DNA of 15,797 nt from Sergeia podlipaevii. Taxonomy: Eukaryota > Euglenozoa > Kinetoplastea > Trypanosomatida > Trypanosomatidae. The notes beneath the pieces are model-generated. The model was not told the origin of the DNA. It worked only from the letters and a program-made list of their open reading frames with translations, and made no database searches. The DNA lies in assembly GCA_030849805.1 (NCBI GenBank), contig JASANZ010001796.1, forward strand, positions 1 through 15,797, in the 5' to 3' direction. The stretch's first letter is position 1. Each line of letters begins with the position of its first letter. Both the position numbers and the translations under genes were made by a program. Positions 1-9,000 of this stretch are shown piece after piece.

Positions 1-62
1 TGCTTATATCTTTGTTTTTGTTTTGTGCGTGTGTTCTTTTTCTCTCTACTTTCTCTCAAAAC

Positions 63-104
63 GTGTGTGTGTGTGAATGCGCTCAAATGTGTGTGTGTGT
101 GTGT
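63..104. repeat. Two (GT)n dinucleotide tracts
   Basis: Alternating GT runs lie at 63-75 and 88-104, separated by a short AATGCGCTCAAA spacer. The second passes directly into the T-rich tract before the splice acceptor. They are intergenic simple repeats, likely polymorphic in length. Confidence 0.85.
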
Positions 105-108
105 TTTT

Positions 109-217
109 CTTTCTTTCTTCGTTTGTTTTGTTGTTATTTTAACACTTATTTACGAACCTGCTTTTTTCATCTTCCTCCTGCTTTCCTTTCCTCTATGGAT
201 CGCATCAATTTAAATAG
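109..217 (+). promoter_or_regulatory. Pyrimidine tract and trans-splice acceptor for the first gene
   Basis: A long T/C-rich stretch runs from about 104 to 194 (TTTCTTTCTTTC, then CTTCCTCCTGCTTTCCTTTCCTCT). It is followed by the first AG at 216-217, with a second AG at 223-224. In kinetoplastids the spliced-leader RNA is usually joined at the first AG after such a tract. That would give an 81-nt 5' UTR before the ATG at 299. An ATG at 195 lies upstream of the AG and would not be in the mature mRNA. The site is inferred from pattern only. Confidence 0.6.
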
Positions 218-298
218 ACTACAGAAAGGAAACATATATATATATACATCCACACATAGGCGGAGTTGTGCTACTCGAAGAAGAAGAAGAAAAAAAAA

Positions 299-3200
299 AT
301 GCACAGTTATAAGAGAATGCTGAGGACAGCCTCTCGCATGGCTTTCTCCGTCTTGCTAGTGGCACCTTCACAGTCTCCTGTCACCCTTTTCGTGCAGTGC
401 TGTGGGTGCGCGCAGAGCAACCGACACTCCACACGGGGAAATCCGAGGCGTATTGGAGCTCACAAGCGCACCCGTAGATCTTGCGGTGATCGGCATGCAG
501 CAGGGCAGTCTCCTGCCCTCCCCAGTCAAATAAACCTCGGTAACAACATCCGCACTTCTTCGCTCGTGAATGCCAAAGAAGATACATTGAGTGGGAGAAG
601 ACCAGTGCTGGCGACTGAAACTAGCACGTCAAATCCCTCATCTGCATCCTGGAATAGAGGTAGTAGTACTGGTATGAGTGGTAGGAGTGCTCACGATACC
701 ATAGCATCAGCAGCAGCGCTAGCAGAGTGGCAGCACACTCTTTCCGTGGAACAGGTCAGCACGCTGACGGCGGAGGCGGTGGCAGCGCTTGTTCATCCTG
801 AAAGTCTGCTCTCTACTCTCACGCATAATGCCAGTGTGAATGAGGGTGTCGGCAGTGAAGCGCATTTCGGGAGTCCGTGCGAGGCTTTTCAGTACTTGAC
901 CGAGCACGCCTTTCCAGTCCTCTTCACGGCCGCACAAGAAGCTCAGCAGCACGACTCTATGGAAATGTACGCGACGTGGGCACGCAGTGACCCCGCGCAG
1001 CTCTACGCAATGACAAGGGCGGTCGAGTGTCTCTCGGAGGTCTTGCAGTACGTTGTGAAGGGGTCGAGGGAGACAGGGCGGAGGTATGAGAGAGCCTTCC
1101 CCGCTCCAGTGGTGGCCGCGCTTTGGATGAACGTTGTTGGCCCTCTGTTTCTACTAGATACGGCTCTGCTCGATACCTACAAGGAGGTGGCGAGGACAGC
1201 AGCGGCAACATCAGCAACAGAGATGGACACACAACCACAACCGCCACTGCAGCAGAACGGGGGCAATGGCGATGCCAGTATCACCAGCAGCAACAACAGC
1301 AACGCTTGCCCTGAGGGCATAGTCGAGGGGCTGATGTGTACGTTGCCCTCTTCTGGAGGAATGGCTCCTGCCGCAACCACTGTTAGTCGAAGCATGGAGC
1401 GAAGGTGGAGAAAGGCGTTTCAGCTGTCTCGCCGCGCGCTTGCCCTGCGCACGTGCGAGTTGGTCGACCTGCTGCCGCCCGACGTGCTCGTCCTTGTCAT
1501 AGCGCGCATGCAGAATAGTGGAGCGCTGTCCGATGACGTGCTCGGTCCCGTTGCCACACAGTTGCTTCAGCCCTCTTTCTATAACTATCTCAGCAGCACT
1601 GGCGCCATTGCCGCGACCGCCTCTTCTCCTTCCAGCCAGAGCGTTGTAGTCAGTACGGTTGCTAGGAATCACTTACTGTTGTCAAGGCTTGTTTTGGTGC
1701 CTTGTGCAGCGGAGGAGGGTCTTTCCTTTCAGCCTTTTCACGGCGCCAGTGCCATTGGGTTTGCTCGTGTGCTTGGCAGGCAGTCAGCACCTATGCACTT
1801 CCAGCTACACAAGGTCATGCATAGATTGCTGCTTCCTAGCGTGAGGCATGAACTGAGAGTGGCGGCAGCGGCGCTCGCACGCGCGAAGGAGGAGAGCGAC
1901 ATCGCCAAGACACAACAACTTGGAGAAAGCAACAGCGTTACTGGCGGTAAGGACGTGGTGGAGGCAGCAGCAGCAGCGGCAACGAAGAGTAAGGCCGCGC
2001 TGGCCACCCTTCCTCTGCCACCACAAGATGTCCTTGTTGATCTCACACGCAGCTTTGTGCGGTACGCCGTCTCTGGCGAGGCCGTTGAGGATCTTTGCGC
2101 GCTGTGGGCTCCGTACATTGAGCACTTCACCGTAGCGGAGTGCCTGTATCTGCTGAAGGTGCTCACGCCCCCTGACCACCATACCGGTCGTCTAGGGCGG
2201 GGCGGGGCCACACAAAGGATATCGCAAGCAGCGGATGAGGAATACCTTTCCCTGGTGGCCCTAGTGTGCACGCAGCTAGCGCGCAGCTGCCACTCACAAC
2301 TGCTGCTCCGACTCCACAGCACTGAAAGTGGGCATGAGCGACAAGAACTTGGCATTGGAACGGCGACAACAGCAGACTGTGATGCGATGCAACCTTCAGC
2401 GGTCGGAGCCACTGCAGAAGACCTGTGCGGCGTCATTATAGCACTCATGAAGGTGGACTGCGTGCACTGGGCAGAAACGTATACCATCATCGCCACGGCG
2501 CTCGTCTCTTCACTCATGTATCAAGCACAAGAACTCAGCTATCGCGAAGGGACAGAACACACCGCAGCAGCTGTAGCAGCGCTGACGACAACAATGATGG
2601 ATTTGGTGCTCCCTGTGAAGACTGCCAACGCGCTCGTACTGGCGCTGCTGCGGCGTAACACAATGATTCCTGACCATCCTCTGCACACGCTGCTGCTCAA
2701 GCGCCTCCTGCACTCCAGTGAGGCTCTCAATGACGTGGCAGTGGCAAGCACAGTCTTGTGTGGGCTGGAAGCCATGGTAGCACCTGCTGAGGGCACCACA
2801 GAAGATAGCACTGGGACCGTCTCGAGTGTCGAAGTTTCATCGAGAGGTGATAGCAGTGAGAGCAACACCTTGGTAAGCTCATCCATCGCGTTGGACCTGC
2901 TTGCAGAACGCGACATCACGCCTGGTGACCGCTTCACCGCCTTTAAACTATTCCGTCGCCATGGTAGCAAGCTGCGTCCACCCGCTTTTGTCGCTGGCAT
3001 GTGTGCCACCCCTCTCTCCAAGCTGCCTGTCAAGTCCCAGACCCACGTTATCAATTACTTCACCTCCATCGTCTCTAGTGTGAGTCCAGCCCTAGCCGTG
3101 AAGGGGATGGCGGCGGCATTGCACAAGGTGCCGAGTGCTGTGGATCCAATTTCCGCGAAGCAATGGTTTTCTCGCTTTACTGCTATTGACGTAGTGAGAC

Positions 3201-3649
3201 AGCTCCCCTTGGATCGCTGCGCAGATCTTCTTGACTGTCTCGCGATGCGACCAGAGTACGGCATCAACAGTGCCATTGCTAAGTCGACTGTGGTGCGGCG
3301 TGTGGGGACGCTCTTGAGAGCTGAAGATACTACGGAGTCGATACTAGAGGTACTTCCTCGGCTGGTGCCAGCACTGCGCGCCTCGCACGTCAGCTTTGCG
3401 TTCCTCTTCTCCCGCATGTGTCGCGTGCTGCTTGCGGAGGTGGAGAAGGCCCCTGTGGAGGTGCTGCTTCCCGCCTTTAGCGCCGTGGCGGATGAGTTTA
3501 TCAGCAGATCCTCGAGCGAGGCTCACGGTAGCGTTTTTCCAGATGTGTGGGAGCTCCTGAGAGCACGCGTGATGGAGAACGCGGCTGCGGAGCTGACGGA
3601 GCTGCCTCATGCGTTGCTCGCTCTTAATGCCTTTGCAGTGCTAGACTGA
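299..3649 (+). CDS. Hypothetical mitochondrial-type alpha-helical repeat protein, N-terminal part ending at an in-frame TGA
   Basis: This is a 1116-aa ORF I do not recognise by name. The open frame reaches back to a TTG at 266, but the first ATG is at 299, after a run of nine A. A second ATG at 317 is also plausible, because the peptide from there (MLRTASRMAFSVLLV) looks like a mitochondrial presequence with Arg, Ser/Thr and hydrophobics and no acidic residue. After a Ser/Thr/Gly-rich linker (about 60-125), most of the protein is Leu/Ala/Val-rich amphipathic helices, suggesting an alpha-solenoid. Low-complexity inserts lie near residues 300-340 (Q/N/T/G-rich, 1195-1320), near 540-565 (Ala-rich, 1909-1995) and near 830-860 (Ser/Thr/Glu-rich, 2785-2880). 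The last repeat (ELPHALLALNAFAVLD, then stop) resembles helix A of OPR/RAP-associated repeats of organellar RNA-binding proteins. No RAP or PPR signature was identified. A role in mitochondrial RNA or ribosome biology is inference. The TGA at 3647 probably does not mark the natural end; see the next two entries. Confidence 0.88.
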   Translation: MHSYKRMLRTASRMAFSVLLVAPSQSPVTLFVQCCGCAQSNRHSTRGNPRRIGAHKRTRRSCGDRHAAGQSPALPSQINLGNNIRTSSLVNAKEDTLSGRRPVLATETSTSNPSSASWNRGSSTGMSGRSAHDTIASAAALAEWQHTLSVEQVSTLTAEAVAALVHPESLLSTLTHNASVNEGVGSEAHFGSPCEAFQYLTEHAFPVLFTAAQEAQQHDSMEMYATWARSDPAQLYAMTRAVECLSEVLQYVVKGSRETGRRYERAFPAPVVAALWMNVVGPLFLLDTALLDTYKEVARTAAATSATEMDTQPQPPLQQNGGNGDASITSSNNSNACPEGIVEGLMCTLPSSGGMAPAATTVSRSMERRWRKAFQLSRRALALRTCELVDLLPPDVLVLVIARMQNSGALSDDVLGPVATQLLQPSFYNYLSSTGAIAATASSPSSQSVVVSTVARNHLLLSRLVLVPCAAEEGLSFQPFHGASAIGFARVLGRQSAPMHFQLHKVMHRLLLPSVRHELRVAAAALARAKEESDIAKTQQLGESNSVTGGKDVVEAAAAAATKSKAALATLPLPPQDVLVDLTRSFVRYAVSGEAVEDLCALWAPYIEHFTVAECLYLLKVLTPPDHHTGRLGRGGATQRISQAADEEYLSLVALVCTQLARSCHSQLLLRLHSTESGHERQELGIGTATTADCDAMQPSAVGATAEDLCGVIIALMKVDCVHWAETYTIIATALVSSLMYQAQELSYREGTEHTAAAVAALTTTMMDLVLPVKTANALVLALLRRNTMIPDHPLHTLLLKRLLHSSEALNDVAVASTVLCGLEAMVAPAEGTTEDSTGTVSSVEVSSRGDSSESNTLVSSSIALDLLAERDITPGDRFTAFKLFRRHGSKLRPPAFVAGMCATPLSKLPVKSQTHVINYFTSIVSSVSPALAVKGMAAALHKVPSAVDPISAKQWFSRFTAIDVVRQLPLDRCADLLDCLAMRPEYGINSAIAKSTVVRRVGTLLRAEDTTESILEVLPRLVPALRASHVSFAFLFSRMCRVLLAEVEKAPVEVLLPAFSAVADEFISRSSSEAHGSVFPDVWELLRARVMENAAAELTELPHALLALNAFAVLD
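3647..3649 (+). other. In-frame TGA interrupting one long reading frame
   Basis: The frame before it (299-3646) and after it (3650-5095) is the same. Only this TGA separates them. The local reading is ...NAFAVLD-stop-GDRPLFLVLVHRL..., in which both sides fit one helix-turn-helix repeat with the stop in the turn. The next base is G (TGAG), not the CTA context known to favour readthrough. Trp is always TGG in the other genes of the window, so UGA is not a general sense codon. The cause may be a nonsense mutation, a sequence error, or recoding. Confidence 0.85.
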
Positions 3650-5095
3650 GGAGACCGGCCCCTATTCTTGGTATTGGTACACCGCCTCTGCACGCTTCTT
3701 AGTGAGGAGTTGGTACTTCGTAACGATGATGATGAAGTGCAGAAGAGGGGGGAGAGAGGCAGGACAGATGATGATGTTGTCTTTACGCACACAGTCCCCA
3801 GCGGAGCAGACCAAGAAGAAGATACACAGCAGCAGCAGCAGCAAGTATCTGCACGACTTGCCTCCGCAGTTGGTGCCACACTTTCGCCTAGCGCGGTGGC
3901 GGCATTGACTAATACGCTTCTTTACATGCGAAGTAGGCCTCATGTACGCTTGGTGCTGCCTTGGGCATTGCTGACTTTGAAGAAGGTGGCAGCGGACTTG
4001 TACCCGAACGATGTAGTGCTCGTGCTTCCGGGGCTACTTCGTGCCTTCGCAGATGCAGAGCAACAGCAGCAAGTTAACCAACTGGGACAGAATAGTGAAG
4101 ACACAATGTGGGCTGGGGACGCACTCCACGCGCAGCTGCTGCACAGTGCCTATGACTCCTGCAGGAGTATGTTTCTCCTCATGTATGGTGTTATCGCCAG
4201 TCGAGAGGGCGAGGCGGCAGAGGCGAGCGATACCGTCACTCCAGCCGCTGCTACTACAATGGCTGCTGTGCTCAGTGGTGCAATGGAACTTACCAGTGAA
4301 GTGGTGACATCGCACAGACAGACATGGAGCCGCGAAACCGCTGCGTCAGTTCGGGCCATCCCCAGTCATCGCTTCGTGCCTATTCTAACTCTCCTTAGTG
4401 AGTGCGGTCTGTGTGACACACAGGTGGCGGTAGCGTGTGCGACGCAGGTGTGCACCGGCCGTCAGTGTCAGGGAGTGCTGCAGATTGGGCAGGTGACAGA
4501 TGTCATGCTAGCGCTTTGCTTTCAGTTTGTGACTCCGCCATCGTTATCTACATCTCCACCAGAAGGGGAAAACGGAGAGGCTCCCGTTGTGAATGCCGCT
4601 TCTTCCATTGAAGGTAGAGAAGAAGAAGAAGAAGAAATGGAGGATGTCACAAGGTCCGCCATCTCCCCTTCCAGTGCTGGTGAGTATATTCGTGTCGTGC
4701 TTAATGCCCTGTGGGCACGAACAGAGGAGCTGGACCGCGTGCACGTTCAAGCGTTGCTGCGCTGCCTAGGGTATTACTTTGGCGAGCGGGTAGATGTGGA
4801 CTTTGTCGAGCGACTGAGAGGCCAGCAGGCTATGCTTTTGGAGAGAGAGGCAGCAAAGGCACAAGTGAAGGAACAACTTGAGCAGGATACCCTTCAAGGG
4901 GAGAAGAGCACGAAGAGCACCACCTACGGCGACGCTGCTAAACAAGCTGGAAAGTCGCCTGCACAGAGGGTGGCAGCACAGAGAAGATCAAGTGGAGACA
5001 GTTTTGCCACCGCACCACTGCCATTACTAGAGACAAGCGAAGAGTTGCTAACGGCTGAGGGACTTGAGTCTCTTCTTATGGGCGATGGTGAGTGA
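3650..5095 (+). CDS. Continuation (C-terminal part) of the interrupted helical repeat protein
   Basis: There are 481 codons in the same frame as the upstream ORF. A separate gene is unlikely. Only a short pyrimidine-rich stretch (3684-3699, then AG at 3700-3701) lies near its start. The frame holds no ATG until 3926, which is inside a helical segment (LLYMRSRPHVRLVL). In combined numbering the TGA is codon 1117 and this part is 1118-1598. The first helical block (GDRPLFLVLVHRLCTLLSEEL) completes the repeat begun upstream. A charged linker with a Q run (3829-3843), further helical repeats (3860-4060 and 4380-4530), a six-Glu run (4619-4636) and a helical segment with coiled-coil tendency near 4799-4890 follow. 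The C-terminus is Ser/Lys-rich, then acidic (ETSEELLTAEGLESLL). It ends at TGA 5093-5095, after which low-complexity non-coding DNA begins. No enzymatic motif or RAP domain is visible. Coding is well supported; expression depends on how the TGA is handled. Confidence 0.75.
   Translation, partial: GDRPLFLVLVHRLCTLLSEELVLRNDDDEVQKRGERGRTDDDVVFTHTVPSGADQEEDTQQQQQQVSARLASAVGATLSPSAVAALTNTLLYMRSRPHVRLVLPWALLTLKKVAADLYPNDVVLVLPGLLRAFADAEQQQQVNQLGQNSEDTMWAGDALHAQLLHSAYDSCRSMFLLMYGVIASREGEAAEASDTVTPAAATTMAAVLSGAMELTSEVVTSHRQTWSRETAASVRAIPSHRFVPILTLLSECGLCDTQVAVACATQVCTGRQCQGVLQIGQVTDVMLALCFQFVTPPSLSTSPPEGENGEAPVVNAASSIEGREEEEEEMEDVTRSAISPSSAGEYIRVVLNALWARTEELDRVHVQALLRCLGYYFGERVDVDFVERLRGQQAMLLEREAAKAQVKEQLEQDTLQGEKSTKSTTYGDAAKQAGKSPAQRVAAQRRSSGDSFATAPLPLLETSEELLTAEGLESLLMGDGE
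3829..3843 (+). repeat. CAG/AGC triplet run (poly-Gln)
   Basis: Pure CAG-type repeats lie inside the continuation ORF, giving five Gln in a charged linker. Similar short triplet runs recur in the CC2D2A gene, so triplet expansion in linkers is a general habit of this genome. Confidence 0.8.
4619..4636 (+). repeat. GAA triplet run (poly-Glu)
   Basis: Six consecutive GAA codons lie in an acidic disordered linker of the continuation ORF, followed by Met-Glu-Asp. Confidence 0.85.
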
Positions 5096-5392
5096 CACAC
5101 ACACACGTTCACTTATCCTTGAGAGAGAGAGAAAGAGAGAGAAATATGGCAAGAGGAAGGAATTCAGACCATCTGGGCTTGGCTTTCTTGTCCGCCTATT
5201 CTCTTACATCATCACAGCATATTTATGAGGCACATATATCTTGTATATAAATAATACAGATATAATGATTCCTTTAAGTAACAGAAAAAAAAAAGAGAGG
5301 AGTGCATTTCCTTGCGTTTATCAAATGCATACTGGTATTGAAATTATAAAAAATATGGCGTGCCCAACAAGCACAGACACGCTGAACGTGTA

Positions 5393-5409
5393 GGAGGGGG
5401 GGAGGGGGG
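5393..5409 (+). repeat. G-rich run
   Basis: The sequence is GG-A-G7-A-G6, so 15 of 17 bases are G, in an otherwise AT-rich spacer. It could fold as a G-quadruplex in RNA or DNA, though the spacing between runs is short. Confidence 0.7.
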
Positions 5410-5474
5410 TTAATACACAAACAGCCAGCATCACACATTCCAATGCTTTTTTCTTTATTTATCTCTCTTTGTAC

Positions 5475-5491
5475 ATATATATATATATATA
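5475..5491. repeat. (TA)n dinucleotide tract
   Basis: Alternating A and T over 17 bases in the intergenic spacer; a simple sequence repeat. Confidence 0.85.
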
Positions 5492-5537
5492 GGCTTTACT
5501 GCACAGAGTCAGGCAGCAATACGCATTGTAGCAGCGT

Positions 5538-5557
5538 ACACACACACACACACACAA
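5538..5557. repeat. (CA)n dinucleotide tract
   Basis: About ten CA units in the spacer; a simple sequence repeat. Confidence 0.85.
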
Positions 5558-5825
5558 ATCGAAACTTGTACGCAAGACAGATTCTGTCTTGTTGTTGCTT
5601 GCTCGTTTTTGTTTGTTTCATAGAATAGCATACTTCTACCATACATACATTCATATACTGCCTCAGAAATAAAGTCGTTCTTGCATTTTCTTTTCTTGTT
5701 TTATAATCACCACTTTTCAAAAAAAAAAAAAAAGACATTTTTTTTTTAATATTATTTAATTCACAAAGGCATAGATCAGCTGGGGGCACACTTATAGTTT
5801 CAAAAAGAAAAACCTTCACGTGTTC

Positions 5826-5894
5826 CGTTTTTTTTTCTGTTCTGCTATTCTTCTCTCCTTTCATCTGATTACACTCCATACACTCACCTACTAG
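5826..5894 (+). promoter_or_regulatory. Pyrimidine tract and trans-splice acceptor for the CC2D2A gene
   Basis: A T/C-rich stretch from 5821 (T runs, then CTGTTCTGCTATTCTTCTCTCC) contains no AG until CTACTAG, where AG is at 5893-5894. This is a textbook kinetoplastid spliced-leader acceptor. It predicts a 111-nt 5' UTR (5895-6005) that is strikingly purine-rich. Confidence 0.7.
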
Positions 5895-6005
5895 CGTCAA
5901 CCAAAAGAAAAAAAAAGGGGATTTAGGAGAGAACGAAAGGTTTTTTAGAGAGGTAAATAAAGAGGAGAGAAAGAGAGAAAGAGACAGACAATCAAAGGAA
6001 AGAAA

Positions 6006-9000
6006 ATGGATCTTCCACCTATCAATGGTCGGCCCCAGCAGCCACACGACCCTTTTGCCTCACAGGAGGAGTACTTTAGTTTGGGGCAGCAAACACACGC
6101 AGTGCTCACCACAGCACCTCCCGAAACAGCGATGATACCTGCTGATGGTCGTCGAGAGGCCATTATAGCACAACAGAGGCGGGAGGAGGAGGAGCAGCAG
6201 CAGGCAAAGGCCATCGGTCTGGCGGGCTCAGGAACTCCTGCAAATACAGTTGAGAGTGCCAGAAGAGCACTCGCTAGGATGATTCGCGGCATCGGTGAAG
6301 GACCTGAAGAAGGACCACCACCACCACCACCGCGAGAACGAAGCACAGAAGAAGGTGCCCTTGGGAGCGACGAGCAGCAGATAGGGCAGCGGCGAAGACG
6401 AAGGAAGCAGGACAAAGGTAAAGGTCAGTCCGTCTCCTTCAGACTTGAAGAGAGGGCAGCAGCGGCTGTGTCGAGCAGCAGCAGCAGCGATAGCAATCAT
6501 TCCTCGCGCTCTTCATCCTCGTCGTCTTTCTGTGCCTCGGAAAAGAACAACGGTCGTGGTGTGACAGGAACTGCTGAGAAACACGCCAGCCGTCGACACC
6601 ATCGCAAGGCAGGAGGGGGGGAAGCCCATGAGGACGACTCAGCCGGTGCGGTTTATGTTGTGTCTACTACTGAAAACGAAGGGAGGAAAGCACAACAACG
6701 TAGAAGGCGTCCAAAGAGAGGCGAGTTGTCTGCCCATGGAGAGGAGGAGAACGGCACTGGCAGCAAGGGTGTCGTGACAGACGGAGAGCAGCAGACATTG
6801 CTGAGAGACAGGCGCGATGCGCGTCACCCAGGAGCGGGTCATGAAGATGACGAGGAGGATGGTCAGGACGACTACGCCACCCGCGATGACTCGGAGGAGG
6901 ATAAAGTATCTCGGCTGCCAACACAGTTTCAGAACGCGTCTATCCCATACTGGGTACAGAAACTGAGCGATCTTCTGCTGTTTCATAATGGTGGTACGCG
7001 GCGTGCGCAGTCTGGCTCTGGGCAGCTGCCAGCTGACTCCGCCATAACGCAGCTGCGGTCTGACGTGGCGGAAGCACACAAACTGCTGGAGGAAGTAAAG
7101 AACGGGAAGGATTGGGGCTTTTTACGTACCCAGCCAGCGCGGCACTATGAGGTGTATCTTGGTGCTGCCGCTCTCGCTGCCACTGAGGCTTCTACCAGTA
7201 ATGACAGCAGTAGTTACCCCGCCAAGATGGTCTTGCCTAGCGAGCCTCATGCCCCCTCCCTTCTATCAGGGCAAGCGAACTCAGTAGAAATCGTTTCCGT
7301 TTACGCAGACCACAGCGGCTTTGCAGGTAGTGGCGGCGGTAGCAGCAGCAGCGAGGCCGCCGCTACGGTAGCGGTGAGGATTGTGCCCGAGCAGCAGCCG
7401 GTGCTGCAGACGGTCGCTGAGGAGAGCGAGGACCTCGCACGCCCCTTGCTGGCTCAAACGATCCCACTATGGCGTCACGAGGGAGCCGCGGAGCGATCGG
7501 TGGATGAACTGCTTGAGTTCCTTCTGGATCGACTCCAAGTTCTGGAGAAGCGACTGGATGATCCCGAGCTTGGTGCTCTGTACGAACTCGTTGGTGCACC
7601 GAGCAGCTCAGGTGTGGATGGTGCCCAGCGCGCCTCGCTCGCCCCGGCACTCGAGCACGCCTACGCCACCACCGTAACGAACACACTTCTCTCGGATCTA
7701 TTTGCTTCCCCACTGGCGGCATTTTCAGGGGATCGAGCCTTACGGATGAGCGATGCATTCTTTAAGCAGACCCCGCGCATACACGATCGCTACATGCTCG
7801 AGGAGGACATTCAGCCCGTCTACGACTACGCGAAGGTGAGGCGCGCCAACATGTTTGAGGAACTAACCAAATCTCACGCCATCACGGATGCAGCCAGGCA
7901 CCAATCCTTCTCCATCCACGTGGATTACATTCGCTTCCAGCCAGCCCAGTCAAGTTCTATTATGGGCATGTTCACAGCAGGCACTAACCCAGCATCAGTA
8001 GCATCTCATCATCATGTTAGCAGCATCACGCTCAGCACAAGTGCCAGTGCTAGTGGTGTCGCGCGCGAGATGGACAGTTTGGCGCAGCTCTTATGGGCCA
8101 GCTCACAGGCCCTTGATGCCTCTCTCACTGAGGGCAGCATTGGCATTAGGAGCAACGTTTCCGACGCGGCCATAGGACTTCTGATGACCTCCCTCTCCGT
8201 CATTACCGCGCAGGGCAAGCTCGTCACCTTCACCCCGGAGGAGTATCTCATTGCAGTACTTCTCCAGCACTATGAACAGTACCGCATGCTCCAGCTCAAT
8301 CTCCTGCCGCACCTGAAGAGTCGCAGTTTCTACGAAGCCCAGCTCAGCCACTTGAGGCATCGCTACACAGCAACATCGGGTGCACGTACGGAAGTCATCC
8401 CCGAGATGGAAGAACTCGCGGAGCAGATTGAAATGCTCTACGCCAAGTCTTCCGCGATGGAGAGACGACACATGAAGGCGATGATCACGTTGTGGAGTGT
8501 GGTGTTGCGGCTGCGCTTACTCAATCAGCAGCAGCAGCAGCAAGGCTACTACGCTGCCGCCAACACTACTGCGGCGGCGGCGGTTGGCACAGATGGGATC
8601 ACGCCAGGCACAGCGCCACCAGACGACGTGCCTTTTATTGTGCGAGATAGTCAAACGGCGGATTGCATCTCTGCCGCCGGTGCTGCACGACAACAAAAAC
8701 TGCAGTCCACTGCATCCCCTATAGGTGCCGAGGAGGAGGGGGTCCACATGTCCGCCTCTGTGCCCGTGGCTACTCGAGCAGTAGGCAATGGCAGAAACAA
8801 CAGTGGTGACGACGACGTGGATGGGCGGCATGTTGTTCAAGAATTGAGCATCTTTGCTGAGCAGACTAGCAGCAGCAGCAGCAGCGGCAGCAGCAGTCAT
8901 CGGCACACCACATACATCAACACTACTAGCAGCACGGCCCATAGCGGGCTGAGCTTCCCTGTTTTTCACCTCGCATCAAGCGGGCAGCAGCAGAGTAGTA

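Larger units (their letters stand above)
5096..5825. other. Intergenic region: presumed 3' UTR of the helical repeat gene
   Basis: There is no credible gene here. The stretch begins with CA and GA simple repeats (5097-5145). It then becomes AT-rich, with A and T homopolymers (for example 5719-5733 and 5739-5747), a (TA)n tract (5475-5491), a (CA)n tract (5538-5557) and a G-rich run (5393-5409). This is typical of a trypanosomatid 3' UTR and intercistronic spacer. The polyadenylation site is normally set by the downstream splice signal and cannot be read directly. No tRNA-like B box or SECIS-like fold was seen by eye. Confidence 0.6.

Noticed and set aside
1738..2517. 259-codon open frame on the minus strand
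   Set aside because: Shadow of the GC-rich + strand gene; Ser/Arg/Ala-rich product without motifs, opposite to the direction of all other genes.
3647..3649. UGA read as Trp by a variant genetic code, as in Blastocrithidia
   Set aside because: CC2D2A and the other genes use TGG for Trp and have no internal TGA, TAA or TAG, so a global reassignment is not supported.
3684..3701. Possible splice acceptor (CTCTGCACGCTTCTTAG) that would make 3650-5095 a separate gene
   Set aside because: The pyrimidine run is short and mixed, it lies inside a conserved-looking helix, and the first in-frame ATG is more than 200 nt further on within another helix. ATGs near 3726 are out of frame.
5264..5330. Possible SECIS element starting at ATGA in the 3' UTR of the interrupted gene
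   Set aside because: The bases after ATGA do not pair with anything suitable across the A-rich stretch, and the conserved GA partner is missing.
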